Below, in pieces: positions 44,159 to 56,175 of a stretch of 64,000 nucleotides of DNA. Position 1 is the first letter of the stretch, and every line of letters starts with the position of its first letter. The position numbers and the translations under genes are program-made. The notes beneath the pieces were generated by a model. The model had not been told where the DNA came from, did not search any database, and saw only the letters and a program-made list of their open reading frames with translations. This DNA is from Ceratopteris richardii (Eukaryota; Streptophyta; Polypodiopsida; Polypodiales; Pteridaceae): the NCBI GenBank assembly GCA_020310875.1, contig CM035423.1, positions 139,819,748 to 139,883,747 of the forward strand, written 5' to 3'.

Positions 44159-47100
44159 ATGGGAGATAGTCTCCAAATTGAAAAACTGGATAGAGAGAAC
44201 TATCCTGCATGGTCTATGAGGATGGAAGCTCACCTTATGAGCAAAGATCTGATAGGATACATCACAGGAGATGAAGAAAAGCCAGAATTCAGAGATCCTA
44301 GTGTTCCAACTAGGGAGGAGCTTGCAGATTTGAAGAATTGGATGAAGAAGGATGCTCAAGCAAGAAGCATCATCTACATGGCAGTCAATGACTATTTGCT
44401 TCCTCACATTAGAGGACTTGAGAGTGCTTGTGACATTTGGAATGCTTTGGAAGAGCATTTCCAAAATACAACCAAATCAAGAAAGGCTTCACTATGGGCA
44501 GAATTTACTACCTTCAAGAAGAAGGCCTCACAATCAATCTCTGATTATGTGACAAAGATGAAGGACATTGCAGATTCTTTAGGTGCAGTGGATGAAGATA
44601 TTGAAGAAGACAAATTGGTAAGACAAATACTCACAGGGCTAAGAGGAGATGAGAAGTGGAAGCCTTTCATTTTATCTACAGAACTTTCATTAGATCATTT
44701 TACTCCTGATTTGAATCAATTGTTAGGTCATATGCTAACTTTTGAGAATGATGTCAAAGGAGATGTTGATAAGAGTGCAGGGCATGCAATGTATTCTAAA
44801 GACAAGAAGAAAGCTAACAAAGGGAAGCAACAATCAGGTGAAGAAGAAGGTACATCAAACCAAGCAAACTTCATAAGAGGAAGAGGAAATGGCAGAAGTA
44901 GAGGAAGAGGCAGAAACAACAAAGAGAATGCAAGAGCTTGTTGGATATGTGGTAAGACCAATCATCTATCTCATGATTGTTGGCATAATAATCAAAACAA
45001 TGGTAATTATCAGAACTTTAATCAAAGAGCAAGAGGTGGTAGATTTCAGAGAGGAAATTTCAGAGGTAGAGGTGGTAGGAATTCTTTTGGAAGAGGTGGT
45101 GGAAGAAACTTCCAAAGTCAATCCTATAATAACACCTACTACAACTATGCATCAGATCAAAAGGAGGACTCAACTCTCATTATGAATACATGTGAAACTT
45201 CACATGAGGACATGAGAGTGTTTTATATTGATTCAGGATGTAGTAATCATTTGAGTGGAAATATTGCTTTGATGACTGACCTAGATCATAATGCAATTAA
45301 TCATACAGTACAGACAGGTGATAATACAAAGCATAAGGTAAAGTCAATTGGTTCAGTCAAAGCTAAGGATGGGAGCACTCTTCTGAGTAAGGTACTTTAT
45401 GTTCCCACAATTCCAAAGAATTTGATAAGTGTAGGTCAAATTGTGGAAAAAGGATATGAGGTAAGGTTCACAAATGATGGAGTTTATGTGGAAGACCCTA
45501 GTCAAGGGTATAAACAAGTTATTGCAGGAAAGAAAGAAGGTAGGCTTTTCACATTGAAGGTACAAGGAAATGTTGGACATGCTATGTTCACATATGGAGA
45601 GAAGAAGGTGTCAGAATTGGATCTTTGGCACAAAAGACTTGGACACTTTAATGAAAGAGGTATCAAAGAAATGATTAACAATGATTCAGTGCTTGGAATG
45701 CCTAACATTGCAGGTCAACACATGACATACAGATGTGAGGCATGTCAATTAGGTAAGGCTCATAAGCAATCCTATTCCAAGCATGGATTTATGTATTCAG
45801 AAAGGCTTGAATTGGTGCATACAGATGTGTGGGGTCCTTCAAAGGACTTTAGTATAAATGGTTCAAGATATTATGTCATATATGTTGATGATGCTACCAG
45901 GTGGATCACAATTTATGTGATTAAGGAAAAGTCGGAAGTGTTTAATACATTTAAACACTATCATGCATATGCAGAAAGGATTACAGGTCAAAAATTGAGG
46001 AGGTTAAGGTCAGATGGAGGGGGAGAGTATTTTTCAAATGAGTTCAATGATTATTTGTGGAATGCAGGTATAAAGAGAGACGTTACTTGCAGGTACTCTC
46101 CTCAACAAAATGGGGTAGCAGAAAGAAGAAATAGGACTCTTGTTGAATTTGCAAGGTCCATGATGAAAGAGAAGAATTGCCCAAATTATTTGTGGGCTGA
46201 GGCTGTTAATACAGCTACATATTTGGTTAATAGATTGCCTTGTAAAGCTTTGCAGGGTATGACACCATATGAAGCTTGGTGGGGTAAGAAACCTACCTTA
46301 GATCATTGCAGAATATTTGGATGCTTGGCATATGCATATGTGCCATCTCAATTGAGGCATAAGTTGGAGCCTAAGGCAGAGAAGTATGTATTCATTGGCT
46401 ATGATGATAAGCAAATGGGATACAGGTTGTGGAGTCCATCCACAAAGCAATTTATTGTATCCAAGGATGTTACATTTGATGAGCAAGGTACTTGGTATGC
46501 AGGTAAATATAATGTACATGCAGATGATGAAGAAGTAGTGGAACAAAGGAAAGGTAAAGCAAAGATTCAATTACTTGATGAAAGTGAGAGTAATGAAGTG
46601 CAGGTTGAAGTTGAAGAGAGGCCAAGGTTTGATCCAGAATGTGATGAACCAGAGACCTCAAGAAGTGCAGAAGTTAGGAGATCATCTAGGCACAAATGGC
46701 AACCTACAAGGTATAGCTATGACACTTCATTCTTGACTACTAAAGATTATGCTTATTTGGTAAAAGCAGATGAAGACCCTTCTACATATGAAGAGGCCAA
46801 AGAGAAGAAGAATTGGGAAGATGCTATGCAAGAGGAGTATGATGCATTGATAGAGAATCAAACATGGGATTTGGTTCCTAAACCTAATAGTCAGAAAATC
46901 ATTGGTTGTAAGTGGGTTTACAAGACTAAGAGATTTGCAGATGGAAGTGTGTCTAGGTACAAAGCTAGACTTGTTGTGAAAGGGTATGCACAGACATATG
47001 GAGTGAACTATGATGAGACCTATAGTCCTGTGGCAAAGATGACAACCATCAGGACACTCATAGCAATTGCTGCTTGTAAAGGTTGGAAGTTGTCTCAATT

Positions 47101-48313
47101 AGATGTTAAAAATGCTTTCTTGAATGGTTACATTTCAGATGAAGTCTACATGGAGCAACCAGATGGGTTCAAAGATCAAGTGAGTCCAAATTATGTGTGT
47201 AAGCTCAAGAGAGCTTTGTATGGGTTGAAGCAAGCCCCAAGGGCTTGGAATTATAGGCTTGTAAAATTCTTGAATGATCTTGGATTTCAAGCATCAAAGG
47301 CAGATAGTAGCTTGCTAGTCAAAGCAAGTGAAGATGGGTTTATTTATGTGTGTATTTATGTTGATGACATAATACTTACAGGAACAGATGATAAGGGGAT
47401 ACAAATGATCAAAAAGCAGATGGAGAAAGAGTTCAAAATTAGTGATTTGGGGAACTTATCATTCTTCTTGGGAATGGAGATCTCTTATACTCAACATGGA
47501 GTATATGTGACCCAAGAAAGGTATCTTAAAAATTTGCTAACCAAATTTAAAATGGAAGATTGCAGGGTTGCACCTACACCTTTGGAAGTGAACCATAAAT
47601 TGTCTAGGTTTGGAGGAGAAGAGTTCAGAGATATGAAACTCTATCAAAGTTTGGTTGGTAGCTTGATTTATGCTACATTGACAAGGCCTGACTTGTCATA
47701 TGCAGTTGGTGTGCTTTCACAATTCATGCATTGTCCTAGAAAGGAACATTGGATTGCAGGACAAAGAGTACTTAGGTACATCAAGGGTACACTCAAAGAA
47801 GGGTTGTACTATGGGTTTACTTCAGATACAAGAATCAAGATATATAGTGATGCAGATTGGGCAGGTAATGTTGATGATAGAAGATCAACACATGGATACT
47901 TGTGCTATGTAGGAGACAAATTGATTTCATGGTGTTCCAAGAAGCAACATACAGTTGCTTTGTCATCCACAGAGGCAGAATATAAAGGTATGGTGGAAGC
48001 TGCAAAAGAGGTAATATGGTTAAAGACACTTTTGAAAGTTTTTGATGTGATTCAGAGTACTCCTATTATTTGTGGAGACAATATGAGTTCATTATACTTG
48101 GCAGCTAATCCTGTATTTCATGCTAGAACTAAGCATATTGAAATACAGTATCATTTTCTGAGAGAGAAGGTCATTGAGAAAGAGATTGAAGTCATACACA
48201 CTCCCACAAAAGATCAAGTTGCAGATATGATGACTAAAAGTCTAGATGGACCAAAACTACAAAGATTCAAGGATATGGCTGGAGTAAAGAAGATAGAAAA
48301 GAACCTCAATTAA
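44159..48313 (+). CDS. Copia gag-pol polyprotein, intact
   Basis: 1,384 residues without a stop. Gag (about 1-250) starts 'MGDSLQIEKLDRENYPAWSM'. The CCHC knuckle is C261-C264-H269-C274, in an Arg/Gly-rich tail. The aspartic protease has DSG at 358-360. The integrase has H491, H496, C526 and C529, then D556, D619 and E655 (35 residues between the last two). The RT has YVDD at 1067-1070. RNase H has D1231 and E1272 and ends 'VADMMTKSLDG'. This is the normal Ty1/Copia order (integrase before RT). Products form virus-like particles in the cytoplasm and insert cDNA in the nucleus. The ATG lies 211 bp after the primer site. One ORF without a frameshift between gag and pol is usual for plant Copia. 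Element E is the closest relative in the window. Confidence 0.97.
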   Translation: MGDSLQIEKLDRENYPAWSMRMEAHLMSKDLIGYITGDEEKPEFRDPSVPTREELADLKNWMKKDAQARSIIYMAVNDYLLPHIRGLESACDIWNALEEHFQNTTKSRKASLWAEFTTFKKKASQSISDYVTKMKDIADSLGAVDEDIEEDKLVRQILTGLRGDEKWKPFILSTELSLDHFTPDLNQLLGHMLTFENDVKGDVDKSAGHAMYSKDKKKANKGKQQSGEEEGTSNQANFIRGRGNGRSRGRGRNNKENARACWICGKTNHLSHDCWHNNQNNGNYQNFNQRARGGRFQRGNFRGRGGRNSFGRGGGRNFQSQSYNNTYYNYASDQKEDSTLIMNTCETSHEDMRVFYIDSGCSNHLSGNIALMTDLDHNAINHTVQTGDNTKHKVKSIGSVKAKDGSTLLSKVLYVPTIPKNLISVGQIVEKGYEVRFTNDGVYVEDPSQGYKQVIAGKKEGRLFTLKVQGNVGHAMFTYGEKKVSELDLWHKRLGHFNERGIKEMINNDSVLGMPNIAGQHMTYRCEACQLGKAHKQSYSKHGFMYSERLELVHTDVWGPSKDFSINGSRYYVIYVDDATRWITIYVIKEKSEVFNTFKHYHAYAERITGQKLRRLRSDGGGEYFSNEFNDYLWNAGIKRDVTCRYSPQQNGVAERRNRTLVEFARSMMKEKNCPNYLWAEAVNTATYLVNRLPCKALQGMTPYEAWWGKKPTLDHCRIFGCLAYAYVPSQLRHKLEPKAEKYVFIGYDDKQMGYRLWSPSTKQFIVSKDVTFDEQGTWYAGKYNVHADDEEVVEQRKGKAKIQLLDESESNEVQVEVEERPRFDPECDEPETSRSAEVRRSSRHKWQPTRYSYDTSFLTTKDYAYLVKADEDPSTYEEAKEKKNWEDAMQEEYDALIENQTWDLVPKPNSQKIIGCKWVYKTKRFADGSVSRYKARLVVKGYAQTYGVNYDETYSPVAKMTTIRTLIAIAACKGWKLSQLDVKNAFLNGYISDEVYMEQPDGFKDQVSPNYVCKLKRALYGLKQAPRAWNYRLVKFLNDLGFQASKADSSLLVKASEDGFIYVCIYVDDIILTGTDDKGIQMIKKQMEKEFKISDLGNLSFFLGMEISYTQHGVYVTQERYLKNLLTKFKMEDCRVAPTPLEVNHKLSRFGGEEFRDMKLYQSLVGSLIYATLTRPDLSYAVGVLSQFMHCPRKEHWIAGQRVLRYIKGTLKEGLYYGFTSDTRIKIYSDADWAGNVDDRRSTHGYLCYVGDKLISWCSKKQHTVALSSTEAEYKGMVEAAKEVIWLKTLLKVFDVIQSTPIICGDNMSSLYLAANPVFHARTKHIEIQYHFLREKVIEKEIEVIHTPTKDQVADMMTKSLDGPKLQRFKDMAGVKKIEKNLN

Positions 48314-48318
48314 TGATT

Positions 48319-48328
48319 GAGGGGGAGC
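48319..48328 (+). promoter_or_regulatory. D polypurine tract
   Basis: GAGGGGGAGC directly before the 3' LTR. Confidence 0.9.
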
Positions 48329-49350
48329 TGTTGGTGCATGACAATCATCAATTGAAGGATTATGGAGAAATGAAGTCAAGGAGTCAAGAAGGAAACAAAG
48401 TCAGATGGTTGAAGGAAGGACATTTTCAGAAAACTCAAAGATATGTACACATATGTACATTAGCTGACTTATACTCTTGTTTAAGTCATACACTTGTATA
48501 TATTCACCTATAAATATGTTTGAAAATGTCGGGTAAGTAGAGCAGAAGAAGATTTGAGAATAGGGAGAGAGAAATTAGTGTCATTAGACACATGAAAAGT
48601 GAGTGAATTGTCCATTCTCACTTAGATGTAAGTTTTCTGAGAAATCGAGAATTTTTGCGCCCGATATTTTGCTGTTTGCTCCTTCTGTGTTCAATCTTTT
48701 GAGAAATCCTTTTGCACGTATCTAAGTCCATAGCTAATCTATCTATGGCTAGAATTTGAGAAGTTAATTGTAATCAGGCTGTGAGAATTTTGTTTAGGAA
48801 CATTCATATGTAAGAATGTTCTAACAGTCGGAAAATCTGGCGCACATTTCATCTTCAATGAAATGATCATTGCTCAGTCCACAGTGTAAAGTTTTACACA
48901 AGTGAGGGCTCAAAATCTAAGTTGGAAGATAAGCCATCTATGGCTAAAAGATCTTGGTCAAACGGGTTTTACTTTGGGAGAACCAGTGCTAAGAAGTTGC
49001 AGGTGTCAAAGTCGCCATTGCAGAGAAGCACTTTCAGACCTAGGTAAAGTGTTTCACACATTTCTCAGTGTGTACTTAATCTTTTTGAGAGATTTAACTT
49101 GGCAAAGTTGCGCAACCTTAAGGCGAAGTGTTGTGCAAAGTTTTATCAAAAACTTTACAGGATTGATTAGTCAATGAGTGACTAATCTGTAGCAGACTTT
49201 TCTGAAGAAACTGAAATTTTCAGAATAATCAATTTTTTGATAATTTGGTGAAGATTCTCTAAATTAGGTGGAGTCTAAAGTTGATCTTGATATAGAGGTG
49301 ATCTAAATTCAAGGTTAACTTGTTCTTTTGGAGATTAACACTCTCCATCA
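48329..49350 (+). repeat. D 3' LTR
   Basis: 1,022 bp, identical to the 5' LTR but for about five substitutions (e.g. near 48507, 48608, 48679, 49040 and 49123). Confidence 0.97.
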
Positions 49351-50194
49351 TATAAATGTTTTGAAAAAGTCAGGGCATAAGATGAGAGAATAGGAAGAGA
49401 GAAATCAGTTGTAGAAAGTGTCATTGGACACATGAAAAGTTAGTTGAGTTACTTCCTCAAGTAATTGTAACTTTTCTGAGTAATCTATGGAAATCTTGCG
49501 CCCGATGTTTTGGTGTCTGCTACTTCTGTAGTTAATTTTTTGAGAAATCCTTCTGAACATATCTAAGTCCATAGTTAATCAATCTATGGCTAGAATTTGA
49601 GAGTCTAATTGTCATCAGGTTAAGAGAATTTTGCATAGGAACATTCATATGTGATGATGTTCTGAGAGTCCACAAAACTGGCGCAGATTTCATGTTCAGA
49701 GAAATGAACATTGCTCAGTGCATGGTGTAAAGTTTTACACAAGTGAGGGCTCAAAATCTAAGTTGAAAGGTAAGCCATCTATGGCTAAAAGATCTTGATC
49801 AAACGGGTTCGACATTGGGAGAACTATAGCTAAGAAGTTACAGGTGTCAAAGTCGCTACTGCAGAGAAGGTGTTTTACACATAGGTAACTTGTCTGTATG
49901 ATTTCTCAGAGTATACTGAATCATTTGCAGAGATTTAAGTTGGAAAAGGTGCGCAACCTTAAGGCGAAGCATTGTGCAAAGTTTTATTAAAAACTTTACA
50001 GGATTGATTAGTCAATGAGTGATTAATCTGCAGCAGACTTTTCAGAGAAGTGATTTCTTCACAGTCAATCAATTTCTTGGTAATGTGATAATGGATTTCC
50101 AAAATTATGTGGAGTCTAAAGTTATTCTTGCTCTAGAGGTGATCTATACCAAGGATAGCTTGTTCTTTTGGAGATAACACTCTCCATCAGTCAG

Positions 50195-50300
50195 TATAGG
50201 TGTCGATATGAGCCTCGGTATTTTTTGGCAAGTACGGATGCTTATACTAGCACCCATGTCGACGTGTATATTGGCACTCATATCGATGACAAGTTTAATA
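50195..50300. repeat. Degenerate satellite, block 2
   Basis: Continuation of 42535-42719 with words like tcgatatgagcc and cggatgcttatac. Confidence 0.55.
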
Positions 50301-50443
50301 ACCCGATAGCCAAAAGTTGAATAGTCCTCTATTTTGAATTGCGATCAGTTTTATCAAATGAATTCGTGTGCGAGCATGTTGATTCACCTGCATTATGCTC
50401 GCCCAGGGCTTTTTTTCTCTCCTCTCACACACATCCACCCTCC

Positions 50444-50454
50444 TCTTTTTCCAT

Positions 50455-50542
<88 letters not shown>

Positions 50543-50565
50543 ACACACACAGATCTCTCTCTCTA

Positions 50566-50596
<31 letters not shown>

Positions 50597-50605
50597 TGCA
50601 TCTTG
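50444..50605. repeat. Compound microsatellite (CA)n(TA)n(CA)n(CT)n
   Basis: CA tract, then 70 bp of perfect AT dinucleotides (50471-50540), then CA and CT tracts. Apparent reading frames on both strands here are artefacts. Confidence 0.95.
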
Positions 50606-50809
50606 GTAAGTGATGCACTCCTTCACCCTCTCTCTTTCTCTATTCATTTTTGTTTCCTAATTTCTCTTTCATTTTGTTTTGCAAGAGCTTTTTGGCATCG
50701 TTTTTTTGTTTGACGAGAGGCAATGTTGATTGTGCTTTGACAAGCGATCTTGAGGAAATTACATCGATATAAGTGATTTATGTACATGCATGTATTGTTT
50801 TGTTCTTTA

Positions 50810-51456
50810 TTAGAGAGAGAGATACACAGAGAGAGATAGAGAGAGAGAAAAAAATGAAAGAGAAAGAGAAATTAAACTAATGTTTATTAATGTTTATTAA
50901 TGTTTAATGTTGGTTTTAGAGAATACACACACATATATACACACACACACTCACATGCATACATAAATATACATGTGCACACACATACACTCACATGCAT
51001 ACATACACACACATAAGAGACACACATATACATACACACATACACTCACATACACACATTTTTTCACACATACACACATATACACACACACTCATGCATA
51101 TTCATGCAGATGCATGCATACATACACACATATACATACACGCATGTACATACACACACATATACATACACACATACATATGCATACATACATACATACA
51201 TACATACATACATACATACATACATACATACATACATACATACATACACACATATATACATATAGACAAAAGAAACTCATGTATACACACACGTAGACAC
51301 ACATACACATACACACACATGTACATACACATATACACATACACACACATACACATACACACACATATACATACATACACATAGACACACGTAGTCACAT
51401 ACACATATATATACACATCCATACACACATACACACACATATGCATACACACACAT
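50810..51456. repeat. (GA)n and long CA/CATA microsatellites
   Basis: GA tract near 50811-50870; then CA/CATA/CATG repeats from about 50920, including a clean (CATA)n run at 51180-51250. Confidence 0.95.
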
Positions 51457-52395
51457 GTTTTAGAGTTAGGGTTTTAGGGTTAGGGTTTTAGGGTTTTACA
51501 TACATACACACATGCATACACACATATACACATACACATATATACACACACATACACACATATACATGTTTTAGGGTTAGATTTTTAGGATTAGGGTTTT
51601 AACACACATATATACATACATACACATACACATACACATACATACACATGTCACATATACACACACACATACACACATGCATACACATATACATACACAC
51701 ATGCACACACATATACATACACACATGCACACATATACATCTTTTAGGGTTAGGGTTTTAGGATTAGGGTTTTAGGGTTTTACTGGAATGCATAGATATA
51801 TATACACATACACACATATATACATATATACATATACAAGGTCACATACATACACATACACACACATGTCACATATACATGTTTTAGGGTTATGGTTTTA
51901 GGGTTTATATACATACACACATGCATACACACATATACACATACATGTCATATATACATACACAGGTGCACACATATACATGTTTTAGGATTAGGGTTTT
52001 AGTGGTTTACGCACATGCATACATACATATGCACATACACACATATATACATACATACACATAAAAATACAAACACATAAAGCCACATACACACATACAC
52101 ACACATGTCACATATACATACACACACACGCACACATACTGTTTTAGGGTTAGGGTTTTAGGATTAGGGTTTTAGGATTAGGGTTTTAGGGTTTTACACA
52201 CGTACATACATATACACATACACACATATATACATATATACATATATGCATACACATATAGACACATAAAGTCACATAGACATACACATACACACACATG
52301 TCACATGTCACATGCCACATATACATACACACATACACACATATACATGGTTTAAGGTTAGGGTTTTAGGATTAGGGTTTTACATTTTTAGGATT
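51457..52395. repeat. Mosaic of telomere-like TTTAGGG blocks and CATA repeats
   Basis: Seven blocks of gttttagggttaggg type start at 51457, 51568, 51741, 51881, 51982, 52141 and 52349, 100-210 bp apart, separated by CATA/CACACA microsatellite. Units mix TTTTAGGG, TTAGGG and TTTAGGA. This is an interstitial telomere-like repeat, not a chromosome end. Confidence 0.9.
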
Positions 52396-53330
<935 letters not shown>

Positions 53331-53716
53331 ATTGGTTTGCCACATTTTGTATTCGGCTCATATATGGTAGTGATTTTCCACAATTTTGTCCATGGTTCAT
53401 TTACAGAATATGTCTTTTGTACAATATGGTTCATTTATGGAATATCTCTTTTGTACATGGTTCATGGTTCATTCTACTCCTACATATCTCTTTTTATGTT
53501 CAACAATGTGTTTTTCTTTATCAAATCTTGTTTTGGTTGCAAGTCATTTAAACCCTAAATCGGCAACCACTAGATTACATGTCATGACATTTACTCAGTT
53601 TTTTTCTAGGGCAGAGTGTATTGTCCTTTGCTACACAACAACATTGTCATGTTGTTGTTAGATATGCTCAATACTCCACCCTCATGTGACCACAAATGAT
53701 CCATGGTGCTCTAAGT
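53331..53716. other. No feature recognised
   Basis: T-rich with short repeats of 'tggttcatttatgg'. No gene supported. Confidence 0.5.
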
Positions 53717-54377
53717 TGTAAGGCCCCCATTATGAGGAGAAGCCATTATGAGAGCCCGGACATTTGTGGAACCCTAGCTTCCAAGTTAGATGAGGTCTAT
53801 GTGTGATCGTTGATGGTTGTAGATGATCTTTGTGAGCCTAGCCATTAGGTTAGGTAGGTCATAAACTTCCAAGCCATTGGGTTGCCATTTAAGGTGAAAA
53901 TAAAGGCCCTGTGACATCGCGCAGTTTCCCCATAGAACCTTAATGGGGGGAGTGCAGAGGGGGGCTTGCCCCCTTCTGCGGGGTCCAGGGGGCCTATCCC
54001 CCTGGCCCGTAGGGCCGAGACGGTAGGACTTCTGGTCATGGAGATATTGTCGGATCGTATATTTTACTGACTATTTTGTATCTCCGGACTACGTTTATCT
54101 ATACCGAACTGACTTGTAAAAGCTATATAAGCACGGTCCAGGTTGAGCTTTACATAGCATTGTGCACTAGTAAGCCCTTCATCTAGAGTCTATCTAGATC
54201 GCCATCTAAGCTCCATAGTGGGAGTGCACAGGTGGACAGCACCATCATTGTAACTGCGTTATGCTCAGCAATCTGAGAATTTGAGTTCTCTATCTCTCAG
54301 TATGTGTCTATCTTTGTCTGCGTTTTTCTCTCAACTCTGTCTACAGGTCTATTCCGTTGTGCTGTTATTTTCTTACA
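53717..54377 (+). mobile_element. Solo LTR-like block, GC-rich core
   Basis: Ends are inverted TGTAAG … CTTACA. Inside are a GC-rich palindromic core (53940-54020, runs of G and C around 'gcttgccccc') and a TATA box (CTATATAAG at 54124-54132), followed by CT-rich sequence. This is typical of LTRs, but I find no clear 5-bp target duplication, no primer site and no interior. Confidence 0.42.
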
Positions 54378-54429
54378 GTTGCTACAACAAAAGACACTAC
54401 ACTCTGCCCAAATTTTTTTTTGCAGATAT

Positions 54430-54850
54430 GGTTGTCAGTATAGGCACTAGTATGAGCATGCGTATGCCTAGGGCCATACTAATGTTTATACCAATGATTT
54501 TGTCAGGGACATACCAACACCTATACTGATGGTTTTCATATCGACGTCCATAGGGATGCTTATACCATCGGCTTGTAGGTCAATACTCACGTGCATATCG
54601 ACGAGAAAATACTAGTGTCCATATCGATGCTTATACCATCAATTTTTAATACATACCAAAGCTTATACCCGCACCCATATCGGAACTTATATCAATGTTA
54701 TCATATCAATGCTTATATCGATGTTATCATACCAACGCTTATATCGACGTTATCATATCAACATTTATACCTATGCTTATACCAACACTATGACCAAATT
54801 CTCCATGTGTATTTGCACTGGTATAAGGTCTGGTATAATGCTCATATGTT
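54430..54850. repeat. Degenerate satellite, block 3
   Basis: Irregular tandem words 'atatcgacgttatcat', 'cgatgcttatacc' and 'accaacgcttat'. The most regular part is 54690-54790. Confidence 0.75.
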
Positions 54851-56175
54851 GTAGTGACATAGCATTCATTTCTTCGAGAATGGAACAAAGAAAGTCTTTG
54901 TTTTAGTAGAAATGAATTCATTGTATTTGGAAGAAAATAGAATGCAAATTCTCAAAGTGTCAAAAAAAAGGTCTGAAAGATATTTTAAGATGTAAAATTA
55001 AGTTTGATTTCTTTTATGCTATGTCTGAAACGTAAAGGACTAAGAAGTCATATCCTCAATATGTCTATACATGGTTTATCACTTTTGAGTTATCTTATAT
55101 TTTCATCTATAATTTTTTATCTATAAATGTGGACATGCATATTCAACCTCATGTCATTCTTCCAAATCACATTACTTCATGTTAAGTTTAAAATACAAGA
55201 TAATAATCATTTTGAAAACCTCTTTCTATGCAACTTCATGACTAGATGAATATGTCATCTTCCCCTAGAGGTAAAAGTAAAATAGACAAAGCAAAGAGAT
55301 ATGAATTGAAGAGTCATTCTAGAGTTTTTATCCTTGATTTAAAAGTAATAACATATGGTTATTTTTCTAGATTCCAATGTGTACATGGTATTATGAAGTA
55401 AAATTTTGCAATTAAACTCTTTTTGTATTGGTTACATGTTTTTAGTCTTTCTCATGGAGTTAGTTTTCATCTAGCTTAGTCCAATTTTGTAAAGTGGAAA
55501 CCTATTGAATGATTAACAAGAACATTCAAAGAAATTCATAATGAGCGTCCATACCTTTTGTATATGCATAAGCCTCAAATGTTCTTCAATATTGTGCCAT
55601 TTCAACTTTGGATTGGGATTTCCCTAGTCAATGTAAATCATCAAATTTTCAGAACACGATCAAAGATGACATTCAAATATCAATGTCACCAAGCACAATT
55701 CCATAGAGGATAAAAATATAGTGGTTTTTGCCTTTCATATTCTTATGGCATTTTTTAAACGTATGGCTTTACAAAAAGCAAAGAGAATGTGGTTGAAGAA
55801 ACGGGTGTCTATTCTAGAAATTGATGACGTTTTGGATAAGGATTGGGTTTCAAAAATCAAGAGTCATCCTTTGTTGTTTAACAACTTCAAATAAAATCTC
55901 TCAATAAAATCTAATGATAGGATTTGACTATAGAAAGTTGAGGAAAACATTTGAAATGGGAAACCCTCATATTTTAAAGATATTATCAATAATTTGAATT
56001 ATAGATAATGATGCATCCTGAGTTTGAACGTCCTAGAAAATAAATTGTCATGGCAAATTTTAAACTCGTTATGTGTTAGAATTCTCCTAGAATTATTGAC
56101 GAGGCTAGAGATATTTTAGGTTTTAGATTGTTACTATAATTACAAAAACTAAATAAGAGAAAAAAAAATATTGTA
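54851..56175. other. No feature recognised
   Basis: AT-rich; short open segments only. A few plus-strand phrases near 55250-55700 read like a decayed coding region but have no recognisable domain. Confidence 0.45.

Larger units (their letters stand above)
42914..49350 (+). mobile_element. Copia element D, complete and young
   Basis: 6,437 bp: 5' LTR 42914-43935, primer site 43937-43948, one gag-pol frame 44159-48313, PPT 48319-48328, 3' LTR 48329-49350. TATAA (42909-42913, 49351-49355) flanks it. Both LTRs are 1,022 bp and I count five substitutions between them by eye. It inserted into a solo LTR of its own family. All catalytic motifs are present, so it could be autonomous. Confidence 0.97.
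42720..50189 (+). mobile_element. Older solo LTR (D family), split by element D
   Basis: The LTR parts 42720-42913 and 49351-50189 join, after removing D and one TATAA copy, into about 1,028 bp that runs from TGTTGGTGCATG to CTCCATCA, like D's own LTRs but clearly diverged. GTCAG flanks it on both sides (42715-42719, 50190-50194). It is therefore a complete solo LTR left by LTR-LTR recombination. Confidence 0.93.

Noticed and set aside
43844-44464. 206-codon minus-strand frame
   Set aside because: Lies antisense to the start of the element D gag and shows no domain.
50295-51452. Long reading frames on both strands
   Set aside because: They lie in CA/TA/CT microsatellites and encode only Tyr-Ile, Thr-His or Cys-Val repeats.
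51457-52395. Chromosome end
   Set aside because: Blocks are short, mixed in unit and flanked by further sequence on both sides.
53717-54377. Complete solo LTR with target-site duplication
   Set aside because: Flanking 5-mers (around 53712 and 54378) do not match, so only an LTR-like call is made.
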